Source of the DNA: Chryseosolibacter sp036402115
GTDB lineage: Bacteria > Bacteroidota > Bacteroidia > Cytophagales > Cyclobacteriaceae
Direction of reading: 5' to 3'
Length of the DNA: 8,249 nucleotides
Assembly: GCA_036402115.1 (NCBI GenBank)
Contig: DASWTM010000056.1
Span: 1-8,249 of the forward strand
Shown here: one piece after another, positions 1-5,414 of the stretch
How positions within the stretch are numbered: position 1 is the first letter of the stretch
Layout of the letters: each line of letters begins with the position of its first letter
Position numbers and translations under genes: made by a program
The notes under the pieces: generated by a model
What the model was told of the DNA's origin: nothing
Databases searched by the model: none
Seen by the model: the letters and a program-made list of their open reading frames with translations, nothing else

Positions 1-5
1 ATAGC

Positions 6-992
6 TTATTTATTGATCGGAATTTTCGTCAACAGCACTTTGATGATATCAGTAGTCTTCACGTTGTCAGCCTCTGCCTCGTAGTTCAGAAGGATTCTGT
101 GGTTCATCACATCAAGCGCTACCTCCTTGATATCTTCGGGCAACACGTAGTCGCGGCCGTCCATATATGCCATTGCTTTGGATGCAAGGTTCAAATTGAT
201 ACTTGCACGAGGAGAAGCACCGAACTGAATGTATTGCGCTTGCTCATTAAGCTTGTACTCGAGTGGCTTTCGTGTCGCGTAAACCAATTCGATAATATAA
301 TTCTCCAGCGACTCAGAGATCTTCACTTTATTCACACCTTCGCGGATCGAGAAAATGTCTTCTTTTGTCAGGACCTGGTTTACTTCATACTTGAAAGTCA
401 TGTTTGAAATTCTCCGCATGACTTCGAGTTCCTGCTGCTTTGTTGGATAGTTAACGGAAACCTTCAGCATGAAACGGTCGACCTGTGCTTCTGGAAGCGG
501 GTATGTTCCTTCCTGATCCACCGGGTTTTGCGTGGCCATAACAAGGAATGGCCGGTCAAGCTTAAAAGTCGTCTCCCCGATCGTTACTGTTTTTTCCTGC
601 ATGGCTTCAAGCAACGCAGACTGCACCTTTGCAGGAGAACGGTTGATCTCGTCTGCGAGGATGATGTTAGCGAAGATCGGTCCCTTCTTCACTTCAAACT
701 TGCCATCCTTCTGATTATAGATCATCGTTCCAACCAAATCAGCGGGAAGCAAATCAGGTGTAAACTGGATACGTTGAAAGTCCAGGTGCAGAACTTGCGC
801 AAGTGTGCTTACGGTAAGTGTCTTCGCCAAGCCGGGAACACCCTCGAGCAGAATGTGACCATTGGTGAATAGCCCAACCAAAAGCCGGTTCACCATATAC
901 TCCTGGCCAACAACCACCTTGCTTACCTCATTGATAACTCGGCTGATCTTCTGCTTATGCTCTTGATGATGTTCTGCAACGACTGATTCCAT
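6..992 (-). CDS. MoxR-family AAA+ ATPase
   Basis: A complete 328-residue protein of the usual MoxR length. MoxR ATPases are cytoplasmic chaperone-like AAA+ enzymes that act with von Willebrand factor A (metal-ion site) proteins to mature or activate envelope and metabolic complexes. Visible motifs are Walker A GVPGLAKT (residues 51-58), Walker B ILADEIN (111-117), sensor 1 ATQNP (153-157), the EAQVDRF segment with the arginine-finger region (168-174) and sensor 2 GASPRAS (258-264). A C-terminal helical lid follows. The ATG is preceded by an A/T-rich leader without a Shine-Dalgarno sequence, normal for Bacteroidota, and a TAnnTTTG-type box lies about 28 bp upstream. In Bacteroidota such genes are usually followed by DUF58 and BatA/BatB-type genes; here these would lie beyond the left edge, since the stop is 5 bp from it. 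The family is certain; the substrate is unknown. Confidence 0.96.
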   Translation of the reverse strand: MESVVAEHHQEHKQKISRVINEVSKVVVGQEYMVNRLLVGLFTNGHILLEGVPGLAKTLTVSTLAQVLHLDFQRIQFTPDLLPADLVGTMIYNQKDGKFEVKKGPIFANIILADEINRSPAKVQSALLEAMQEKTVTIGETTFKLDRPFLVMATQNPVDQEGTYPLPEAQVDRFMLKVSVNYPTKQQELEVMRRISNMTFKYEVNQVLTKEDIFSIREGVNKVKISESLENYIIELVYATRKPLEYKLNEQAQYIQFGASPRASINLNLASKAMAYMDGRDYVLPEDIKEVALDVMNHRILLNYEAEADNVKTTDIIKVLLTKIPINK

Positions 993-1019
993 TACTGAAG
1001 ATTAAGAATTAAAAACGGC

Positions 1020-1027
1020 CAAAAATA
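1020..1027 (-). promoter_or_regulatory. Candidate Bacteroidota -7 box for the MoxR gene
   Basis: On the minus strand this reads TATTTTTG, an exact match to the Bacteroidota -7 consensus TAnnTTTG. It lies 28 bp before the MoxR ATG, which would give a leader of about 20 nt. The -33 element (TTTG) is not clear: at the expected distance only TTTC is seen. The A/T-rich surroundings make a chance match possible. Confidence 0.45.
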
Positions 1028-1152
1028 GCAGTTAAATGTTTATTCCCGCGAAAATATGTGACAGAGCGCTATTCCGGAACATTAAAGGTAGAAAGGCCGG
1101 AAATTTTACAGATTTGGCTGTTTTTTACTACCTAGGGATGGGGCAGAATGGC

Positions 1153-1168
1153 CTCGGACTGTGCCGAG
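1153..1168. repeat. Small perfect hairpin in the divergent intergenic region
   Basis: CTCGG (1153-1157) and CCGAG (1164-1168) form a 5-bp GC-rich stem with a 6-nt loop. No T-tract follows on either strand, so it is not an intrinsic terminator. It lies between the two divergent genes and could be an operator or a chance hairpin. Confidence 0.3.
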
Positions 1169-1175
1169 AAAGATT

Positions 1176-1228
1176 ACCTGACTATTCCCGCAACTTTAAA
1201 CCGGAACCAGTGGTTTATTCGGTCAGGT
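1176..1228. repeat. Nested inverted repeats upstream of the transglutaminase-like gene
   Basis: The outer arms ACCTGAC (1176-1182) and GTCAGGT (1222-1228) are perfect 7-bp inverted repeats. Inside them TAAACC (1197-1202) pairs with GGTTTA (1212-1217), and overlapping that is the palindrome AACCAGTGGTT (1205-1215). The structure ends 13 bp before the candidate -7 box at 1242. That places it in the upstream half of the promoter, where a regulator could bind DNA. It would not be in the transcript if that promoter is the one used. Function is inferred only from symmetry and position. Confidence 0.4.
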
Positions 1229-1241
1229 GCGCACGGATTGC

Positions 1242-1249
1242 TACCTTTG
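1242..1249 (+). promoter_or_regulatory. Candidate Bacteroidota -7 box for the 1278-2810 operon
   Basis: TACCTTTG matches the Bacteroidota -7 consensus TAnnTTTG exactly. Transcription would begin near 1255, giving a leader of roughly 20-25 nt to the ATG at 1278. No good -33 TTTG is present about 20 bp upstream; that stretch is occupied by the right arm of the inverted repeat. A regulated promoter is possible. Confidence 0.5.
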
Positions 1250-1277
1250 ATAACCTTACAGTAACATTGGCATAACG

Positions 1278-2108
1278 ATGAAGTGGATTGTGGCGACTTT
1301 TTTCCTGCCCATACTTAGCCTCGCTCAAGTAGTGCCAGCGCATTCACCAAACGACAAAACAGAACTTCAACTGACCACTTTCTTAAAAACCGAAGACGAT
1401 GGAGTTTTGCCGTCAACGACAAGGGTGATGAAGTTTATCGATCGACTGGATGCAAACCCCGAATCTTATGCAAAGCATCAGCAAAGTTTTGTTCGACAGA
1501 TTTTCGTTAAGACACACTCTCGTTTCTTACGAGCTTTTAAACCCAATGCGACATTCTCGCAATTGTTCAGTAATGGAAACTATAATTGCCTGACAGCAAC
1601 CGCATTGATCGGAACAACGCTTCAGCATTTTGGATACTCGTTTCGAATCTTTGAAACGAATCATCACATCTTTATTCTGGTCAATACAGACCGCGGCACA
1701 ACACTGCTTGAAACCACCGATCCTTTTACCGGTTTCATAACCGACCCGAAAATCGTAGAAGAAAAAATTTCAGCCTACAAATCAGCAACAGCTTCCAAAC
1801 CCGATTCGCGTGTTATTCAATTTGAATTTCAGACACGGGTATTCCGAGAAGTAACATTAGAGAACATTACCGGTCTTTTGCATTTCAACCATTCGGTGAG
1901 TGCATACAACAGGAAAGATTTTGAAGAGTCGACACGCCATCTGGAGGAAGCCAGCAAGTATTACCAGTCGTCCCGCCTGATTGAATTTACCGATGTCGTC
2001 CTCCTGACGATACGCGAGCTTCAGCCGCGCGATGCATCTTCCCTTTCCGCACGACTTCAGAAACTCCGGAAGGCTTCATCCGAAACACTGGCTTCAACAA
2101 AATTCTAA
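1278..2108 (+). CDS. Exported transglutaminase-like protein with TPR-like C-terminus
   Basis: A 276-residue protein with an N-terminal signal peptide: a hydrophobic stretch at about 3-16 and a plausible cleavage after LSLA, residue 16. This suggests a periplasmic or surface location. A transglutaminase-like papain-fold core is indicated by the three expected catalytic positions in order: Cys104 in NGNYNCLTATAL, His129 or His130 in ETNHHIFILV, and Asp148 in LLETTDPFTGF. Residues about 198-246 (starting GLLHFNHSVSAYNRKDFEES) look like one or two TPR-type helix pairs. The arrangement resembles SirB1-type proteins, which join a transglutaminase core to TPR helices. Such folds may be proteases, amidases or cross-linking enzymes, so the reaction cannot be fixed from sequence. 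The gene is followed after 6 bp by a phosphatase gene in the same frame and is probably co-transcribed with it. No Shine-Dalgarno sequence is evident. Confidence 0.8.
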   Translation: MKWIVATFFLPILSLAQVVPAHSPNDKTELQLTTFLKTEDDGVLPSTTRVMKFIDRLDANPESYAKHQQSFVRQIFVKTHSRFLRAFKPNATFSQLFSNGNYNCLTATALIGTTLQHFGYSFRIFETNHHIFILVNTDRGTTLLETTDPFTGFITDPKIVEEKISAYKSATASKPDSRVIQFEFQTRVFREVTLENITGLLHFNHSVSAYNRKDFEESTRHLEEASKYYQSSRLIEFTDVVLLTIRELQPRDASSLSARLQKLRKASSETLASTKF

Positions 2109-2114
2109 TCCCCA

Positions 2115-2810
2115 TTGAGCCCCCGCACGTTTGTTATCGGTGACATTCACGGAGCGCACAAGGCAATGCTGCAATGTTTTGAGCGCGCAGGATTCGATTA
2201 CAAAAAAGATCATCTTATAGCGCTCGGTGATGTTGCCGATGGTTGGCCTGAAACGAAACAGTGCGTTGACGAATTGCTGAAGATAAAAAATCTCACCTAC
2301 GTGCTCGGTAACCATGACTACTGGACGCTGGAGTGGATGGAGACGGGAGTTATTGAAAATGTCTGGTTTGGCCAGGGTGGGAAAGCAACGGTCGCGAGTT
2401 ATCGCGAGGGTGTGCCTGAGTCCCATCTCGTATTTTTTAACAAGGCTCTTCCTTATTACAGGCTGGCAGATAAAGTTTTCGTTCATGCAGGAATTACTCC
2501 GGGAATTCCGCTCGAACATCAAACACTTCAAGTGTTGTTGTGGGATCGATCATTATGCAAAATAGCCGTTGATTATTACCATCATCAGGAAGAGAAAAAA
2601 TTAACCGAGTTTGAATCCGTGTACATCGGTCACACACCAATCAGTGGAGGAAAACCCTTAAAAGCCTGCGATCTCTGGATGATGGATACGGGTGCCGGGT
2701 GGTCAGGAGTCTTATCTATGATGAACATCGAGACAGAGGAATACTTCACAAGCGATCCGGTTCCTGACTTGTATCCCGGCATCGAAGGTCGAAAGAAACG
2801 AGTGGCCTAA
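2115..2810 (+). CDS. PPP-type metallophosphoesterase (Ser/Thr phosphatase or ApaH-like)
   Basis: A 231-residue cytoplasmic protein of the calcineurin-like metallophosphoesterase superfamily, PPP/ApaH branch. These enzymes use two metal ions to hydrolyse phosphoprotein or dinucleoside polyphosphate bonds. Visible motifs are GDIHG (9-13), GDVADGWPE (38-46), GNHD (65-68), HAG (124-126), GHTP (172-175) and DTGAGW (191-196), covering the expected metal ligands. The second motif departs from the classic GDxVDRG by lacking its Arg, which normally contacts the substrate phosphate. The start must be the TTG at 2115: the stop of the previous gene is in the same frame immediately upstream, and the next ATG would remove GDIHG. 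The 6-bp gap to the transglutaminase-like gene suggests translational coupling. The TAA overlaps the stop codon of the convergent SGNH gene. Protein phosphatase versus nucleotide hydrolase is unresolved. Confidence 0.9.
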   Translation: MSPRTFVIGDIHGAHKAMLQCFERAGFDYKKDHLIALGDVADGWPETKQCVDELLKIKNLTYVLGNHDYWTLEWMETGVIENVWFGQGGKATVASYREGVPESHLVFFNKALPYYRLADKVFVHAGITPGIPLEHQTLQVLLWDRSLCKIAVDYYHHQEEKKLTEFESVYIGHTPISGGKPLKACDLWMMDTGAGWSGVLSMMNIETEEYFTSDPVPDLYPGIEGRKKRVA

Positions 2811-3499
2811 TTATCACGTGCGTGAAGTGCTGCGCGTTTGATCACGTCAAGCTGTTGTGCTGTTAGTGATTTTGGAGGGAGATTCGTTACGGTCAGAAAA
2901 TCAAGATCCTGTTTTTTAAAAAGTGATGTGTAGATCACAAGCGCAGATAAGATACTCCCTTGAATGGACGGATGAAATCCATCGGAAGAGTACAATGGAA
3001 AAGTTTTGTGTTGATCAATAATGCTCTTCCACGCTTTCCCAGCAGGCAGAAGAATCGCATCACATGTGTCTGCCGCTATTTGATATGATGCAATGACATT
3101 CGGAAAGTCAAAGGCGCGATCGACTGAAGGCCACACCCCATACATACACATCAAAGTTCCTTTTGCCTTACACATTTCGCTAAACTTCAGGGCATACTGA
3201 ATCAGATTCTGTCTACTCGCAGGTAATCCAGACGGCCCCTGCTGGAAGATGACGTAATCGAATTTCGTTTTGCTAAGTGTTGACGACACATTTCTTTCGT
3301 TCCAATGATCTTCAAGTGCATAGTTCGGAAACGCGATCATCTCTGTCTTGATCACAACATCATCTGCTTTAGCGATGGTTTCGAGAAGCGAAGGAAGATT
3401 GTTCGTATACGTCAGGCTGTTTCCAACGAAAAGCATGTTGGTTTGCGAAAAGGCACTGAAATAGGAGAAGGCGACCAGGATGATGAAGAGCCTGCGCAT
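2807..3499 (-). CDS. Exported SGNH/GDSL-type hydrolase
   Basis: A 230-residue protein with a signal peptide (hydrophobic residues 4-18, likely cleavage after FSAFSQ, about residue 19), so probably periplasmic or surface-located. The mature part begins with FVGNSLT (24-30), the block I motif carrying the nucleophile Ser28, and ends its core with DGFHPS (173-178), the block V Asp173 and His176. The family comprises esterases, lipases, acetyl-xylan or peptidoglycan O-acetyl esterases and related enzymes. The usual block III GxND is not seen; FQQGPSG (85-91) stands at that place, as in divergent DUF4886-like members. Its ATG follows the TAG of the upstream exonuclease gene with no gap, so it is almost surely second in a two-gene operon and translationally coupled. 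Its stop overlaps the convergent phosphatase stop by 4 bp. The substrate is unknown. Confidence 0.87.
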   Translation of the reverse strand: MRRLFIILVAFSYFSAFSQTNMLFVGNSLTYTNNLPSLLETIAKADDVVIKTEMIAFPNYALEDHWNERNVSSTLSKTKFDYVIFQQGPSGLPASRQNLIQYALKFSEMCKAKGTLMCMYGVWPSVDRAFDFPNVIASYQIAADTCDAILLPAGKAWKSIIDQHKTFPLYSSDGFHPSIQGSILSALVIYTSLFKKQDLDFLTVTNLPPKSLTAQQLDVIKRAALHARDN

Positions 3500-4876
3500 C
3501 TAATTGGCGAAGGTGATGATTTCCGCACCTCGCGGATTGGTGATGTAGGAGTTGATTAGGTTTTGCACTGTTGGTGTTTCGAATGTCTTGCGCACAAACG
3601 TTCTCGCGGCATCGATGTTTGAAATAGAAACGTTGTTGTCAAAGAAACCATAGCCGAGGTAGTTCCCTTTCTCAACCAACACGAGTGACTGTTCTTCGAT
3701 ATTTCTTCCTTTACCTATGATCGCCACTGATGTTGTGTTCTCATAGAATGAGAGTACAGCCTTCTCGACACGTTTGTTGTATTTTTTTGCCGTCTCAACG
3801 TTCATGCATGCGCCACTGCATTCACCTGTCTGGTAGTCGAAGCAGAGGCCTTTGGCAATCTGCAATCCACTTAACTTCGGACAAAGATCAAACGCTCTAA
3901 CTTTCTCCCATAAATAATTCCATGCGTCACCCTTCGAACTAAAGCGCTTCAACGGGCGTGATCCCTTCGTTACCAGGTTCACTGAAAAACGCAGATAGCC
4001 ATTTCTGTCTTCGTAATCATAAATTCCCCATTCCTCCACACGGAATTTCTGTGCCTGATTGTATTTCGGCCAGTGCTTCCGGATTTCCTGCGATTCGAGG
4101 ATCAACGCAATGAGTTCGTTGCCCGTCAATTCAAAACTGATGTGATGAATTTCGTTTCTGATTTTTGATTTACTCCATTCGCGTGAATCTCCTACGAAGT
4201 GTCCCGCGATTCTCTTTTTGATGTTGATCGCCTTGCCGACATAGATAACTTTTCCATGAGCATCGTGGAAGTAATACACGCCACACTTAGCGGGAAGTTT
4301 ATCAAATTGTTCTTTCGGAAGATTCGGAGGAAGAATAGTTTCTCCCGAGTTTCGCTTTAATGCTTTTAAAATGTAGCTGTCCCGATCTCGTTGCAAAAGC
4401 TGATCAAAAATTCTTACCGTTGCAGCAGCATCTCCTCCAGCGCGGTGACGATTCGTGATGGCGATGCCTAAACTCTCTGCCAAGCTTCCCAAGCTATACG
4501 AGCGAAGACCTGGAATAATCTTGCGACTAAGCCGTACTGTACAAAGTTTCTTCGACTGCCAGTTAATGCCAACCGATTCAAATTCCTTCTTTAAAAAAGA
4601 GTAATCGAAGTGCGCATTGTGCGCGACAAAAACTTTTCCATCCAGCTTTGCAAAAATATCGTTCGCCACCATCTCAAAAGTGGGCGCACTGAACACCATC
4701 TCCGATGTGATGCCTGTAAGCCCTGTGATATAGTAGGGGATGTTGCGTCCGGGATTAATGAGTGTGTGAAAGGTATCCGTCACCTGCATGCCATCGTGAT
4801 GATAAATGGCAATTTCCGTAATGCGATGGTTCGCTGCATAGCCGCCCGTAGTTTCAATGTCCACTATCGCATACAT
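3500..4876 (-). CDS. DnaQ-type 3'-5' exonuclease / GIY-YIG endonuclease fusion
   Basis: A 458-residue protein, numbered from the ATG at 4876. An upstream in-frame TTG at 4885 would add three residues, but MYAIVDIETTGG fits typical family N-termini, so I choose the ATG. Domain 1 (about 1-165) is a DEDDh exonuclease like the DNA polymerase III epsilon subunit: Asp6 and Glu8 in DIETTG, HNAHFD with Asp91, and HRAGGDA with His144 and Asp149. Domain 2 (about 195-275) is a UvrC/Cho-type GIY-YIG nuclease: GVYYF (199-203), VIYVGKA (210-216), Arg222 and Glu261. Then come Cys332, Cys345, Cys353 and Cys357, spaced almost as in the iron-sulfur cysteines of UvrC. UvrC's UVR motif, RNase H-like nuclease and helix-hairpin-helix parts are absent. 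The last 100 residues are unassigned. This exonuclease plus GIY-YIG layout is known in Bacteroidota and actinobacteria; a role in DNA repair is inferred. Confidence 0.93.
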   Translation of the reverse strand: MYAIVDIETTGGYAANHRITEIAIYHHDGMQVTDTFHTLINPGRNIPYYITGLTGITSEMVFSAPTFEMVANDIFAKLDGKVFVAHNAHFDYSFLKKEFESVGINWQSKKLCTVRLSRKIIPGLRSYSLGSLAESLGIAITNRHRAGGDAAATVRIFDQLLQRDRDSYILKALKRNSGETILPPNLPKEQFDKLPAKCGVYYFHDAHGKVIYVGKAINIKKRIAGHFVGDSREWSKSKIRNEIHHISFELTGNELIALILESQEIRKHWPKYNQAQKFRVEEWGIYDYEDRNGYLRFSVNLVTKGSRPLKRFSSKGDAWNYLWEKVRAFDLCPKLSGLQIAKGLCFDYQTGECSGACMNVETAKKYNKRVEKAVLSFYENTTSVAIIGKGRNIEEQSLVLVEKGNYLGYGFFDNNVSISNIDAARTFVRKTFETPTVQNLINSYITNPRGAEIITFAN

Positions 4877-4942
4877 AACTGGCAAGTTAGAATTTGAGTT
4901 GTTGACTTAAAAGCAGATATTGATAGAAATTTTCGCCTCTGA
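4877..4942. promoter_or_regulatory. Short divergent promoter region between nuclease and membrane-protein genes
   Basis: These 66 bp separate two divergent ATG codons, so both promoters should lie here. The stretch is A/T-rich and holds tandem TTG triplets (4899-4904) that could act as a -33 element for the rightward gene. A good TAnnTTTG -7 box is missing; the nearest form on the plus strand, TAGAATTTG (4888-4896), has one base too many. On the minus strand TAACTTG (4889-4883) is one T short and is only 6 bp from the nuclease ATG. No Shine-Dalgarno sequence is seen on either side. Confidence 0.35.
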
Positions 4943-5305
4943 ATGAAGATTATTATCCGCTTTCTGCTCAATGGATTAGCGATATTTCTGGCAGCCTATC
5001 TCCTAAAACCAAATGTGGATGTGGATGGGTACGGCACCGCATTGCTGGTCGCTTTGATCATCTCCGTAGCCAACGTGGTGGTCAAGCCAATCCTCATCGT
5101 GCTTACCATTCCCATTACAGTGCTTACTCTAGGGTTATTCCTTTTAGTCATCAATGCACTCATCATACTGCTTGTCGACTACATAGTGGATGACTTTTAT
5201 GTCGATGGATTCTGGTGGGCATTATTATTCAGTCTCATCCTGTCGATTTTTAACAGCCTCTTTGACGATTTGAGCAAAGACAAAAAAGAAAAGACGCGGC
5301 AGTAG
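4943..5305 (+). CDS. YvlD / Phage_holin_4_2 family small membrane protein
   Basis: A 120-residue, very hydrophobic protein with about four membrane segments (near 4-22, 31-48, 50-79 and 90-107) and a charged tail (SKDKKEKTRQ) that is probably cytoplasmic. The conserved core NVVVKPIL (44-51), followed by a TIPITVLTLGLF run and VINALIILLVD, is characteristic of the Phage_holin_4_2 (YvlD) family. Despite the family name these are widespread chromosomal inner-membrane proteins of unknown role, and no endolysin or other phage gene is nearby. The length is normal for the family. The ATG at 4943 directly begins the first membrane helix. It is divergent from the nuclease gene and lies 109 bp before the large heme lipoprotein gene on the same strand; co-transcription is possible but not shown. 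Confidence 0.88.
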   Translation: MKIIIRFLLNGLAIFLAAYLLKPNVDVDGYGTALLVALIISVANVVVKPILIVLTIPITVLTLGLFLLVINALIILLVDYIVDDFYVDGFWWALLFSLILSIFNSLFDDLSKDKKEKTRQ

Positions 5306-5414
5306 CATATGACCTTTATCCAATAGGCCACAAGTTGGCTTTGACAAGGATGCACTACTCATCCAGAAATATTATATTGACAACTGCGTTTAAAAAAAAC
5401 TTATCCCTTTGAGT
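5306..5414 (+). other. Intergenic stretch before the heme lipoprotein gene
   Basis: This 109-bp gap contains a weak hairpin (5325-5341), two copies of TTGACA (5341-5346 and 5377-5382, 36 bp apart) and an A-run (5392-5399) about 15-23 nt before the ATG. An A-rich stretch before the start is typical of Bacteroidota translation initiation. No exact TAnnTTTG box was found, so it is unclear whether the downstream gene has its own promoter here. Confidence 0.35.
5325..5341 (+). terminator. Weak hairpin after the YvlD-type gene
   Basis: AGGCCA (5325-5330) pairs with TGGCTT (5336-5341) over 6 bp with one G-U pair and a 5-nt loop, 19 bp after the stop codon. There is no T-tract behind it, so it is at best a poor intrinsic terminator and may be chance. 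Confidence 0.2.

Noticed and set aside
99..872. Plus-strand open frames opposite the MoxR gene
   Set aside because: The minus-strand frame carries every AAA+ motif; the antisense frames have none and are explained by codon composition.
1036..1275. A 79-codon open frame on the plus strand in the divergent intergenic region
   Set aside because: It overlaps the candidate promoter and the inverted repeats, shows no recognisable domain or signal, and ends just before the next gene. Most likely a chance frame.
2094..2531. A 145-codon minus-strand frame antisense to the phosphatase gene
   Set aside because: It lies opposite the conserved phosphatase motifs and has no recognisable features of its own.
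3500..4876. UvrC itself
   Set aside because: The N-terminal third is a DEDDh exonuclease, and the UVR motif, RNase H-like nuclease and helix-hairpin-helix of UvrC are missing.
4943..5305. Phage holin and therefore a prophage remnant
   Set aside because: The family name is misleading: these are ordinary chromosomal membrane proteins. No lysin, integrase, terminase or attachment repeat is present.
5341..5404. Sigma-70-like promoter using TTGACA at 5377-5382 with a -10 near 5400
   Set aside because: Bacteroidota use a different promoter form (TTTG / TAnnTTTG), the -10 match is poor, and a second TTGACA 36 bp upstream shows that the hexamer may occur here by chance.
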